Assembly: GCA_910586275.1 (NCBI GenBank)
Contig: CAJUIM010000009.1
Location: 1 to 46,118 of the forward strand
Length of the DNA stretch: 46,118 bases
Source of the DNA: an uncultured Lachnospiraceae bacterium
GTDB taxonomy: Bacteria; Bacillota; Clostridia; Lachnospirales; Lachnospiraceae
Direction: 5' to 3'
Part shown: piece by piece, positions 34,175 through 42,356 of the stretch
How positions within the stretch are numbered: position 1 is the first letter of the stretch
Layout of the letters: every line of letters starts with the position of its first letter
The notes under the pieces: model-generated
The model's input: only the letters and a program-made list of their open reading frames with translations
What the model was told of the DNA's origin: nothing
The model's database searches: none
Program-made: the position numbers and the translations under genes

Positions 34175-34624
34175 ATGATATTTGACAACATAAAAAATGC
34201 GGAAAGATATTTAGGCATCAGCCCGAATCTGGATAAAGCGCTTCGGTACATGATGGATACCGATCTGTCATCATTGGAAGACGGCAGGCATGTCATTGAC
34301 GGTGAGAATGTCTTTGTCAATGTTATGCATGCAGCTACACAGGCGGAAAAAGAAGAATATGAGTTCCATGAGAAATACTATGATATTCAGATTGACTTAG
34401 AAGGGGCAGAGGATGTCCGGTTTGCGACGGAATATCAGGAAATTACGAAGCCTTATAAAGAGGAGGCAGACATTGGCTTCGGAACTTGCCGCTGTGAGGC
34501 GCTTTGCCATTTGGGGACAGGAAAATTCGTAATCTGTGAGCCGACGGAACCTCATCTGCCCGGAGTTGCCGTAGGAGGCAGGGAAGAACAGATTCGGAAA
34601 GCAGTGATAAAAGTACGGAGATAA
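34175..34624 (+). CDS. nanQ: YhcH/YjgK/YiaL (NanQ-type) protein
   Basis: The 149-residue protein belongs to the YhcH/YjgK/YiaL (DUF386) family: HVIDGENVFVNVMHAAT, EYEFHEKYYDIQIDLEGAEDV and FVICEPTEPHLPGVA carry the conserved Glu/His residues of its cupin-like fold. In E. coli the YhcH member (NanQ) speeds sialic-acid anomer interconversion. It starts the nan cluster with ribosome site GAAAGGAG and is followed after 24 bases by the ROK kinase. Gene symbol by family and context. Confidence 0.8.
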   Translation: MIFDNIKNAERYLGISPNLDKALRYMMDTDLSSLEDGRHVIDGENVFVNVMHAATQAEKEEYEFHEKYYDIQIDLEGAEDVRFATEYQEITKPYKEEADIGFGTCRCEALCHLGTGKFVICEPTEPHLPGVAVGGREEQIRKAVIKVRR

Positions 34625-34648
34625 AATACAACGGTAAGGGAGGGAACT

Positions 34649-35539
34649 ATGAGGATAGCAGTAGTAGATGTGGGAGGAACCAGCATAAAGTCGGGAATGT
34701 GGGAAGATGGCACGATAAAGGATGTCCGTGAGACCGATACCAATGCCAAACTTGGAGGCGTGCATGTGATGCAGACCGTCATAGGGATACTGAAGGGATA
34801 TGAAGACTTTCAGGCTGTCGGCATCAGTACTGCCGGGCAGGTGGATACGGAAAAGGGCATGATATTATATGCCAACGAAAATATTCCCGGATATACGGGA
34901 ACAAAGATCAGAGAAAACATTGAGAGTGTATTCCATGTCCCTGCCGCAGTGCGCAATGATGTAAATAGTGCGGCGGCAGGCGAGGCATTCTGCGGCGCAG
35001 GCAGGGAACAGAAAGATTTTCTATGCCTGACGTATGGAACAGGGGTCGGCGGAGCCATTGTCATCGATGGGGAAGTCTACAACGGCTTCGGCTATTCGGC
35101 GGGGGAATTCGGCGGAATCGTGACCCATCCGGAAGACCGGGTGCCGGAAAAGGATCTGTTCAGCGGATGTTATGAACGTTATGCTTCCACCACGGCGTTA
35201 GTGCAGCGTGTTTCCGGCCGGTTTCCGGAATTGAAAAACGGACGGGAAATATTTGCAAAGAAAGATGATCCCGAAGTAAAGGAACTGATCGGGCAATGGA
35301 TAGACGAAATTGTCTATGGGCTGATAACGCTTGTGCATATATTCAACCCGGGGATGATTATTCTTGGCGGAGGGATTATGGAGCAGGATTATGTAGTCGG
35401 AAGAGTGCGGGAGCAATTGGAAAAGCATATCATGCCTTCCTTCCGGAATGTGAAAATCGTACAGGCACAACTGGGAAATATGGCGGGGATGCTGGGAGCC
35501 GCACAGGCTGCACAAAGAGAATATGAGAAACGGCAATAG
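34649..35539 (+). CDS. nanK: ROK-family sugar kinase, likely ManNAc kinase
   Basis: The 296-residue protein has the ROK ATP loop VVDVGGTSIKSG (5-16), the AVRNDVNSAAAGEA catalytic segment with Asp, GTGVGGAIVIDG and ILGGGIM. The typical zinc site (GHxxV with CxCGxxGC) is missing: the matching region reads AGEFGGIVTHPEDRVPEKD. It thus belongs to the zinc-free ROK group. Between NanQ and NanE/NanA genes the likely substrate is N-acetylmannosamine. A terminator directly follows the gene. Confidence 0.78.
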   Translation: MRIAVVDVGGTSIKSGMWEDGTIKDVRETDTNAKLGGVHVMQTVIGILKGYEDFQAVGISTAGQVDTEKGMILYANENIPGYTGTKIRENIESVFHVPAAVRNDVNSAAAGEAFCGAGREQKDFLCLTYGTGVGGAIVIDGEVYNGFGYSAGEFGGIVTHPEDRVPEKDLFSGCYERYASTTALVQRVSGRFPELKNGREIFAKKDDPEVKELIGQWIDEIVYGLITLVHIFNPGMIILGGGIMEQDYVVGRVREQLEKHIMPSFRNVKIVQAQLGNMAGMLGAAQAAQREYEKRQ

Positions 35540-35549
35540 ACATCGGAAG

Positions 35550-35587
35550 AGAGGCTGCCTGCAAAGAAAAGGCAGTCTCTTTTTTAT
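35550..35587 (+). terminator. Intrinsic terminator after nanK
   Basis: AGAGGCTGCC (35550-35559) pairs with GGCAGTCTCT (35571-35580) with one mismatch, and TTTTTATT follows. It separates nanQK from nanEA, which have their own promoter. Confidence 0.82.
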
Positions 35588-35721
35588 TAAATTTTTTTAA
35601 ATAAAAAAAGAAATCATAAACAGGAATTTGTTGAGAAAATATAAAAATCAGCGATTTTAGAGTAGATAATATAAAAGTTGCACAAATCAAAGGAAAGTAC
35701 TTCCCACATATCCGCATTCCG

Positions 35722-35749
35722 TTGAAAACAATTTCAGAGGTGATATAAT
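35722..35749 (+). promoter_or_regulatory. Promoter of nanEA
   Basis: TTGAAA (35722-35727) and TATAAT (35744-35749) have a 16-base spacer, 54 bases before the nanE start. The preceding 35590-35720 is AT-rich with no gene. Confidence 0.65.
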
Positions 35750-35803
35750 AGGGACAATAATTGAAATTGTGGAATGAAATGATAGGAAAGGGGTGGTCAG
35801 AAA

Positions 35804-36493
35804 GTGGCAACCAGTAAAGTAGAACAGCTGAAAGGGAAATTAATTGTGTCCTGTCAGGCACTTCCCCATGAACCGTTGCATTCATCATTTATCATGGGAA
35901 GAATGGCATTGGCTGCAAAAGAAGGCGGCGCAATGGGCATTCGTGCAAACACAAAAGAGGACATCAAGGAAATCCAGTCACAAGTGGACTTGCCGGTTAT
36001 AGGTATCGTTAAACGTGATTATGAAGACAGCAAGGTATACATAACGCCCACTATGAAGGAAATCGACGAACTGATGGAAGTAAAACCCGAGATTATCGCG
36101 GTGGATGCCACAGGTGCTTTACGTCCCGGAGGCCTGTCTTTGGATGATTTTTTCCGGCAGGCAAAGGAAAAATATCCGGAGCAGCTATGGATGGCAGACT
36201 GCTCTACGGTAGAGGAAGCTTTGCATGCGGATGAATTGGGATTTGACTTTATCGGCACAACAATGGTGGGATATACCGAGCAGAGCAGGAACGATAAGAT
36301 TGAAGCCAATGATTTTGAAATTATCCGGAAAATTGTAGCAAGCGCAAAACATAAGGTAATCGCGGAAGGCAATATCAACACGCCGGAAAAAGCAAAGCGC
36401 GTGGTTGAACTGGGTGTATTCAGCGTAGTGGTAGGTTCTATCATCACAAGGCCGCAGTTGATAACCAAGTCATTTGCAGAAGCATTGAAATGA
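35804..36493 (+). CDS. nanE: N-acetylmannosamine-6-phosphate 2-epimerase
   Basis: The 229-residue TIM-barrel protein carries NanE hallmarks: LIVSCQALPHEPLHSS, GAMGIRANT, VIGIVKRDY, IAVDATGALRPGG, MADCSTVEEAL, FIGTTMVGYT and VIAEGNINTPEKA. It converts ManNAc-6-P to GlcNAc-6-P in the sialic-acid pathway. The start is GTG 35804, with AGGAAAGGGG ahead. NanA follows after 29 bases. Confidence 0.93.
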   Translation: MATSKVEQLKGKLIVSCQALPHEPLHSSFIMGRMALAAKEGGAMGIRANTKEDIKEIQSQVDLPVIGIVKRDYEDSKVYITPTMKEIDELMEVKPEIIAVDATGALRPGGLSLDDFFRQAKEKYPEQLWMADCSTVEEALHADELGFDFIGTTMVGYTEQSRNDKIEANDFEIIRKIVASAKHKVIAEGNINTPEKAKRVVELGVFSVVVGSIITRPQLITKSFAEALK

Positions 36494-36522
36494 AGAGAAG
36501 ATAGTCGGAAAGTGAGTCAAAA

Positions 36523-37437
36523 ATGAGAAATTTAGATAAGTATAAGGGAGTTATCCCTGCATTTTATGCATGTTATGATAAAGAAGGAAATATCAGTCCG
36601 GAGGGTGTCCGTGCACTGACAAAGTATTTTGTGGAAAAGGGAGTCAAAGGAGTTTATGTAAACGGTTCTTCCGGAGAATGCATTTACCAGAGTGTGGAAG
36701 ACCGTAAGATTGTTTTGGAAAACGTAATGGAAGCAGCCGAAGGAAAACTGACGGTAATAGCCCATGTGGCATGCAATAACACGAAAGACAGTCAAGTGTT
36801 AGCGGCTCATGCACAAGATCTCGGCGTAGATGCCATTGCATGTATCCCGCCTATTTATTTCCATCTGCCGGAATACGCGATTGCGGATTATTGGAATGAT
36901 ATCAGCAGCGCGGCTCCCGATACCGATTTTATTATTTACAACATTCCGCAGCTTGCGGGCGTTTCACTGACACAGAGTTTATTTGCGGAAATGAGAAAAA
37001 ATCCCCGTGTCATCGGCGTAAAGAATTCCTCCATGCCTGTTCAGGACATTCAGATGTTTAAGCAGGCGGCAGGCGATGATTATATAATTTTTAACGGTCC
37101 AGACGAACAGTTTATCAGCGGACGTGTCATAGGGGCAGAGGGAGGCATCGGCGGAACCTATGGGGTAATGCCGGAACTGTTCCTCAAAATGGATGAATTG
37201 GTAAAAGCCGGGAAGATGGAAGAGGCACGGCAGGTACAGTATGACGCAAATGCCGTTATTTACAAAATGTGTGCCGCTCACGGAAACATGTATGGCGTAA
37301 TCAAAGAAATCCTCCGTATCAACGAAGGCCTTGAACTGGGAGGGGTACGCAAGCCCTTGGCATCCTTAATTCCGGCGGATATGGTCATCGTGGAAGAAGC
37401 GGCTAAAATGATCAAGGACGCGAAAGCGAAGCTGTAG
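36523..37437 (+). CDS. nanA: N-acetylneuraminate lyase
   Basis: The 304-residue DapA-family protein has GSSGE at 48-52, the catalytic Tyr139 in YNIP and the Schiff-base Lys167 in GVKNSS. The GSSGE/YNIP pairing points to sialic-acid lyase rather than dihydrodipicolinate synthase. It cleaves Neu5Ac to ManNAc and pyruvate. It lies in one transcript with nanE. Confidence 0.88.
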   Translation: MRNLDKYKGVIPAFYACYDKEGNISPEGVRALTKYFVEKGVKGVYVNGSSGECIYQSVEDRKIVLENVMEAAEGKLTVIAHVACNNTKDSQVLAAHAQDLGVDAIACIPPIYFHLPEYAIADYWNDISSAAPDTDFIIYNIPQLAGVSLTQSLFAEMRKNPRVIGVKNSSMPVQDIQMFKQAAGDDYIIFNGPDEQFISGRVIGAEGGIGGTYGVMPELFLKMDELVKAGKMEEARQVQYDANAVIYKMCAAHGNMYGVIKEILRINEGLELGGVRKPLASLIPADMVIVEEAAKMIKDAKAKL

Positions 37438-37456
37438 CCGGCCGGCATGCCCAAGT

Positions 37457-37537
37457 ATGCCTGAAACCTCATTTCCGCAGACGGATAAGAAGCAGCCATA
37501 TGGGGCTGACGGATTTACGGAAATGAATTTCAGGCAT
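37457..37537. repeat. Long hairpin between nanA and the SGNH gene
   Basis: Arms at 37457-37477 and 37518-37537 pair over about 20 bases with one bulge (ATGCCTGAAA ... TTTCAGGCAT at the base, CATTTCCG/CGGAAATG further in). A nested CAGCC/GGCTG stem lies at the tip. It sits between two convergent genes, 20 bases after the nanA stop, so it may end both transcripts; no T tract follows. Confidence 0.65.
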
Positions 37538-37549
37538 CCTCGTGGCGGT

Positions 37550-38203
37550 TTATGGACAGATCTGCGGAATAAGGCCGGCAAGTTTTTCGGCAAGGCATCG
37601 ATGCCCGTCAAGGCTTAAATGCATATGATCGTAAGGATACATGCCTACTCCCGGAACGGAAGCGGCATCCAGAAAATGACAGCCTAACCGTTCGGCGATT
37701 TTCCGGTAGAGCGGGGCAAGTGCTTTGGATTTTTCAATGCAGCCTTTTCCCATTTCGGGGCCGATTTCGGTTTCATAATAACCTTCCTCTATCGGAGGGG
37801 GCGCAACGATAAGCACGTTTGCTTTGTCTTTCCATGCTTCTGTTGTGCGGATTGCTTTGGTAACTAGCCGTTCCATACCTTTGGCAATATTTTCCGGGGT
37901 TGCGGAAAAACGCTCTTTCACATCATTGGTGCCAAGCATAATGATCAGCAGATCCAGCGGCTCATGAGTGAGCATGCAGGGATGGATATAAGAATAGCCG
38001 CTCAGGCCCTCAAAAAGGGGATCTTCAAAAGAGGTGGTCCTGCCGCTTAAGCCTTCTTCACGCACGAGATAGGCGGAGCCAAGTAAATCGGCCAAAAGGC
38101 ATGGCCAACGTTCTTTTTCCGAGAAGCGTCCTAAATTAGAAGAGTTATAGCCGTGAGTATTGGAGTCGCCGAAGCAGACAATAGTTTTGGTTGCCGTATT
38201 CAT
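37550..38203 (-). CDS. SGNH/GDSL hydrolase, possible sialate esterase
   Basis: The 217-residue protein has all SGNH blocks: FGDSNTHG (block I, Ser at 14), LSGRTT (block II Gly), GTNDV (block III Asn) and YPYDHMHLSLDGH (block V, Asp/His). It has no signal peptide and should be a cytosolic esterase. Next to nan genes, removal of O-acetyl groups from sialic acid is plausible but not shown. It is transcribed towards nanA and divergently from the RpiR gene, with ribosome site AAAGGAGG before its start. Confidence 0.82.
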   Translation of the reverse strand: MNTATKTIVCFGDSNTHGYNSSNLGRFSEKERWPCLLADLLGSAYLVREEGLSGRTTSFEDPLFEGLSGYSYIHPCMLTHEPLDLLIIMLGTNDVKERFSATPENIAKGMERLVTKAIRTTEAWKDKANVLIVAPPPIEEGYYETEIGPEMGKGCIEKSKALAPLYRKIAERLGCHFLDAASVPGVGMYPYDHMHLSLDGHRCLAEKLAGLIPQICP

Positions 38204-38284
38204 AAAATGCCTCCTTTGTTTTTTTCTATCATATCACCAAAGGAGATGAATGAGCAATCAGAATATCCGACAGCAGGGATGATT

Positions 38285-39133
38285 ATGTATAATTATATTA
38301 AGTCAATCGTTCCGATTGTAGAATCAAAATATGACAGTTTTACGAATGTAGAGAAAAATATTGCTGATTTTTTTCTCAGTAATCAGCGGGAGATGGATTT
38401 CTCGGCACAGAACGTGGCAAAGGAAATATTTGTTTCCGAAGCGTCGCTTTCCAGATTTGCAAAAAAATGCGGTTTTCACGGGTATCGGGAATTTATCTAC
38501 CAATATGAAAAAACTTTTACCCAGAAAAGCGAGGTTGTGGCAAACAGCACGAGGATGGTACTGAACACATATCAGGAACTTCTCAGCAGGACTTACAGCC
38601 TTGTGGACGAGACTCAAATCGCCCGGGTGGTAAAATATCTTTTTGAAACGGAGAGAGTAGTGGCATGCGGGAAGGGGAGTTCCGGGCTTGCAGCCAGCGA
38701 GATGGAGAGCCGCTTTATGAGAATCGGCGTGGACATTGATTCCCTGCAGGATACGGACCGGATGCGCATGCAGTCAGTTTTTTTAAATAAAAGAAGCTTA
38801 GTCTGCGGGCTGACGCTCAGCGGAGAGACAAGAGAAGTGCTGTATCTTCTGAAGGAAGCTCACAAAAAGGGCGCAAAAACAGTGATTATCACTGCCAATG
38901 ACAAAAATATGTATGCGGATTTCTGCAGTGAAGTAGTTTTGGTGGCGTCACTGAATCATCTGAATCATGGAAATGTCATATCGCCGCAGTTTCCGCTTCT
39001 TGTAATGCTTGACATTATTTATAATTATTATGTCAGCCATGAAAAGTACGGCAAAGCAGAACTATATGACGATACTCTGCGGGCATTGGAATCGGGGAAT
39101 TCCCGCATTCCGAATTATTTGCAGGCAGATTAA
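38285..39133 (+). CDS. RpiR-family sugar-phosphate regulator
   Basis: The 282-residue protein has an N-terminal RpiR helix-turn-helix (AQNVAKEIFVSEASLSRFAKKCGFHGYREF) and a C-terminal SIS domain (VVACGKGSSGLAASEMESRF, LVCGLTLSGETREVL, KTVIITAND). Such NanR-type regulators bind ManNAc-6-P or GlcNAc-6-P. ATG 38285 is preferred because AGGG lies 6 bases ahead; earlier in-frame ATGs at 38246 and 38279 touch their ribosome sites. It probably controls the nan genes around it. Confidence 0.85.
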   Translation: MYNYIKSIVPIVESKYDSFTNVEKNIADFFLSNQREMDFSAQNVAKEIFVSEASLSRFAKKCGFHGYREFIYQYEKTFTQKSEVVANSTRMVLNTYQELLSRTYSLVDETQIARVVKYLFETERVVACGKGSSGLAASEMESRFMRIGVDIDSLQDTDRMRMQSVFLNKRSLVCGLTLSGETREVLYLLKEAHKKGAKTVIITANDKNMYADFCSEVVLVASLNHLNHGNVISPQFPLLVMLDIIYNYYVSHEKYGKAELYDDTLRALESGNSRIPNYLQAD

Positions 39134-39158
39134 GAAGACGGCAAAAGGAGCGGAGGAA

Positions 39159-39797
39159 ATGTGGCAGGATATTTTTAACCCGGAAAATTTGTTTTTCAGG
39201 ACGCTTTCCAAAGGAGTGGACTTGGTGGGGCTTTCGCTATTATGGCTTCTGCTCTGTATCCCGGTCATCACCATCGGGCCGGCGACGGCAGCCTTATATT
39301 ATACGGTCGTAAAAGTTTTCCGTTACCGGAAGGACGAAGCTTTCCGAACATACCTTAAGGCTTTCCGAGACAATCTGAGGCAGGGTATATCCGTTACATT
39401 GGTTTGCATACCGGCGGCAGTTTTTCTGGCATGGGGCTATAATGTGATGGCAAATAATATTTCCACCCCGGCAGGAGTCGTCATGTACATGGCATATTAT
39501 ATAGTGCTGCTTGTGCCGGCAGCGATCTTCTGCTATATCTTTCCCTTAATGGGGAGATTTGAATTTCAGACAAAGGCTTTATACCGCACCGCCTTTATTA
39601 TGGCTTTCCGCCATCTGCCTTCCACGGTAATTGTCGTTATGCTGACGGTTGAAATGGCGGTATATACTATAGAAAAATGGTGGCCGGTATTGATTACGCC
39701 GGTACTTACCGTACTCTTGTCCTCTTTGTTTCTGGAACGTATTTTCCCGAAGTATTTAAGCGAGGAAGAGACGGAAAAGTTTGGTTTTTGCAGGTAG
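39159..39797 (+). CDS. YesL-type (DUF624) membrane protein
   Basis: The 212-residue membrane protein begins MWQDIFNPENLFFRTLSKGV, the DUF624/YesL signature, and has about five or six hydrophobic segments (VGLSLLWLLLCIPVITIGPATA, MAYYIVLLVPAAIFCYIFPLMG). The family accompanies CUT1 sugar importers in Firmicutes; its job is unknown. ATG 39159 is supported by AAGGAG and GGAGG just ahead, and the frame upstream overlaps the rpiR gene out of frame. Confidence 0.85.
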   Translation: MWQDIFNPENLFFRTLSKGVDLVGLSLLWLLLCIPVITIGPATAALYYTVVKVFRYRKDEAFRTYLKAFRDNLRQGISVTLVCIPAAVFLAWGYNVMANNISTPAGVVMYMAYYIVLLVPAAIFCYIFPLMGRFEFQTKALYRTAFIMAFRHLPSTVIVVMLTVEMAVYTIEKWWPVLITPVLTVLLSSLFLERIFPKYLSEEETEKFGFCR

Positions 39798-39839
39798 GCC
39801 TTACGGATCATAAAGGATCCGGTAATTATAAGTTTACCT
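39788..39839 (+). promoter_or_regulatory. Stem-loop before the nan binding-protein gene
   Basis: Outer CAGGTA and TACCTG and inner TTACGGATC with GATCCGGTAA can fold into an interrupted hairpin across the YesL stop and the leader of the binding-protein gene. It may set the higher expression of the binding protein. No T tract follows, and the function is unproven. Confidence 0.35.
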
Positions 39840-39871
39840 GAAAAAATAAATTAAAGAAAAGGAGAAAAAAT

Positions 39872-41308
39872 ATGAAAAAAATGTCAAAAAAATTTTTGGC
39901 TCTTGGTCTTTCGCTGATTATGGTGCTGTCCATGGCAGCATGCGGCAACAGTTCTGACAGCCAACAGCCAGCAAGCCAGCCGGCACAGGAATCCGAGCCG
40001 GCAAAAGAAGAAACGCCGGAAGCGGCTCCGTCAGAAGACGCTTCCGATGCTGAAGCAGAAAGCACAGGCGATGCGGCAGGCGCGGATCAGAACGCATCCA
40101 TCACCCTTTGGACATATCCCATCGGGAACTGGGGAGATTCCGCAACGGTTGACAGCCTGATTGCAAGCTTTAACCAGCAGTATCCCGGAATCAGCGTAAC
40201 CGTGGAATATCTGGACTACACCAACGGCGACGATCAGGTAAATACGGCTATTGAGGGCGGTCAGGCTCCCGATATCGTAATGGAAGGGCCGGAACGTCTG
40301 GTAGCTAACTGGGGATCCAGAGGACTGATGGTTGACTTGTCGGATCTTTTCGCAACGGAAGCAGGCGGTGAGATTTACGATTCCGTAGAGTCGGCCTGCA
40401 AGTCACCCGACGGAAAATATTATGAATACCCTCTCTGCATGGTAGCACATTGCATGGCTATCAATCAGACTATGTTTGAGGCAGCCGATGCTATGCAGTA
40501 TCTGGACGCGGAGAACCATACATGGACTACTGAGAACTTCTTAAAGGCAGTTCAGGCCGTATATGATTCCGGTCAGGAAAACGTAGCAGCTATTTACTGC
40601 TCCGGTCAGGGCGGCGATCAGGGAACAAGGGCTATCATCAACAACTTGTACAGCAGTACATTCACAAATGCGGAACACACCGCTTATACGGCAGATACAC
40701 CGGAAAACATTAAGGCTCTGGAAACTCTGTATGCGCAGGACGGCATTAACTTTGATGCTTCCATCAACGGCGGCGAAGAAATTACTCTGTTCCGCAACGG
40801 AACATTGGCAATGTCTTTCTGCTGGAATGCTGCACAGCAGACCAATGCTGACAATTCAGCGGCAGGCACTACAAACAACGGCGATACCATCCTCCCGATG
40901 CTGTTCCCTTCCGATGACGGAAAGACAGAACTTTGCGGCGGTATTTGGGGCTTCGGCGTATTTGACAACGGCGACCAGGCTAAGATTGACGCAGCGAAGA
41001 CATTTATCGACTTCATCTGCAACAATCCGGATCAGGTAAAAGAAAGCGTAAAAGCTTCCACATATTTCCCGGTACGTCCTACTCTGACAGGAATTTATGA
41101 CGGAATGGAAATTGCCGATACTATGGATGTATTCTCTACATACTTCATGCCTTCCATGGGCGACTATTATCAGGTAGTTCCCGGTTGGGCAGAAGCGCGT
41201 ACGGAATGGTGGAACATGCTGCAGCGCATCGGCACAGGCGGAGATGTGGCTACGGAAGTTTCCACTTTTGTGACAAATGCGAATACAGCTGCAAATGCAG
41301 GCAACTAA
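39872..41308 (+). CDS. CUT1 sugar-binding lipoprotein (sialic acid locus)
   Basis: The 478-residue lipoprotein has signal and lipobox SMAAC (about residues 19-23), a 45-residue acidic linker, and a family 1 extracellular sugar-binding domain (ASITLWTYPIGNWGDSATVDSLI, GGQAPDIVMEGPERLV, LCGGIWGFGVFDNGDQA, TYFPVRPTLTGIYD). It is the first gene of a three-gene importer with ribosome site AAGGAG. Location within the nan cluster suggests sialic acid or its anhydro form as substrate; this is inferred, similar to the SatABC importer of streptococci. Confidence 0.85.
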   Translation: MKKMSKKFLALGLSLIMVLSMAACGNSSDSQQPASQPAQESEPAKEETPEAAPSEDASDAEAESTGDAAGADQNASITLWTYPIGNWGDSATVDSLIASFNQQYPGISVTVEYLDYTNGDDQVNTAIEGGQAPDIVMEGPERLVANWGSRGLMVDLSDLFATEAGGEIYDSVESACKSPDGKYYEYPLCMVAHCMAINQTMFEAADAMQYLDAENHTWTTENFLKAVQAVYDSGQENVAAIYCSGQGGDQGTRAIINNLYSSTFTNAEHTAYTADTPENIKALETLYAQDGINFDASINGGEEITLFRNGTLAMSFCWNAAQQTNADNSAAGTTNNGDTILPMLFPSDDGKTELCGGIWGFGVFDNGDQAKIDAAKTFIDFICNNPDQVKESVKASTYFPVRPTLTGIYDGMEIADTMDVFSTYFMPSMGDYYQVVPGWAEARTEWWNMLQRIGTGGDVATEVSTFVTNANTAANAGN

Positions 41309-41433
41309 TGAGTGATTCCCGCTGGCGGCAGCAGGGCAGTAAATTCTCCCTGCCGCTGCCGCGAAACTCTATGTATGGATGGGAGAGACATTCCCTTCCC
41401 ACATAAAACAAATCAAAGAGAGGGGTGTTATTC

Positions 41434-42345
41434 ATGGCAAAATCATCCAACATGACAAGCAGAAGTAAAGCGTTGGTGCGTCGGGAAACACGTTCGGCTT
41501 ATCTTTTTCTTCTGCCGAATATGATATTCTTTATAGGATTTGTTATAATCCCTATGATTCTTTGTATTTATACTAGTTTTTTTGACTCCACAATGGGAAA
41601 AGATGCGAAGGATGTTTTTATAGGTTTCCAAAATTATATTGAATTGTGGAAAGATCCGATTTTTGTCCGTTCTTTGAAAAATACGTTTGTTATTGTAATT
41701 GTGTCGGTGCCTGTGGTGTGCATCTTTTCATTATGGGTATCCGCTCTTATTTATAAACTGAAAGGCCCTATTCTCTCTACTTTCCGTTGTGTGTTCTATC
41801 TGCCGGTGGTAACCGGTTCAGTAGCGGTAACCGTAGTTTGGAAATGGATGTTCAATAACTATTATGGTATTTTCAATTACGTCGGAAAAGGATTAGGGCT
41901 GGTTGATAAGAATATTAACTGGCTGGGAGATGAAAAATACGCCTTATGGTGCATTATCCTCATTCTGCTTACGACTTCGGTAGGGCAGCCCATTGTGCTT
42001 TATGTATCTGCTCTCGGAAACGTGGATACTTCTCTGGTGGAAGCATCCGAGGTAGATGGGGCTACAAACCTGCAGCAGTTTTGGAAAATCAAATGGCCGC
42101 TTATCATGCCGACCACATTATATATTTTGGTCATCACCACGATTAACAGTTTCCAGTGCTTTGCGCTGATTCAGCTGCTGACCTCCGGTGGGCCGAACCA
42201 TAGTACGGATACTGTTATGTATTATATTTACTATACAGCATTTAAGCTTTACCGTTATGGCTATGGAAACGCAATGGGCGTAGTTCTTGCAATCTTCATT
42301 GCACTCCTTTCCGCTGTACAGTTCAAGCTGGCTAAGGAAAAATAG
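41434..42345 (+). CDS. CUT1 sugar ABC permease, first subunit
   Basis: The 303-residue permease has six membrane segments (first: YLFLLPNMIFFIGFVIIPMI) and the EAA-type loop VEASEVDGATNLQQFWKIKWPL. It belongs to the LacF/MsmF group. ATG 41434 is preferred over GTG 41425 because GAGAGGGG gives proper spacing to the ATG. It pairs with the next permease, 11 bases downstream. Confidence 0.9.
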   Translation: MAKSSNMTSRSKALVRRETRSAYLFLLPNMIFFIGFVIIPMILCIYTSFFDSTMGKDAKDVFIGFQNYIELWKDPIFVRSLKNTFVIVIVSVPVVCIFSLWVSALIYKLKGPILSTFRCVFYLPVVTGSVAVTVVWKWMFNNYYGIFNYVGKGLGLVDKNINWLGDEKYALWCIILILLTTSVGQPIVLYVSALGNVDTSLVEASEVDGATNLQQFWKIKWPLIMPTTLYILVITTINSFQCFALIQLLTSGGPNHSTDTVMYYIYYTAFKLYRYGYGNAMGVVLAIFIALLSAVQFKLAKEK

Positions 42346-42356
42346 GAGGTGAAAGT

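Noticed and set aside
38153..38284. Upstream extension of the RpiR gene
   Set aside because: It overlaps the start of the divergent SGNH gene, and its ATGs lack proper ribosome-site spacing.
39009..39158. Upstream extension of the YesL-type gene inside the rpiR gene
   Set aside because: It overlaps rpiR in another frame; the DUF624 signature begins at ATG 39159 after AAGGAG.
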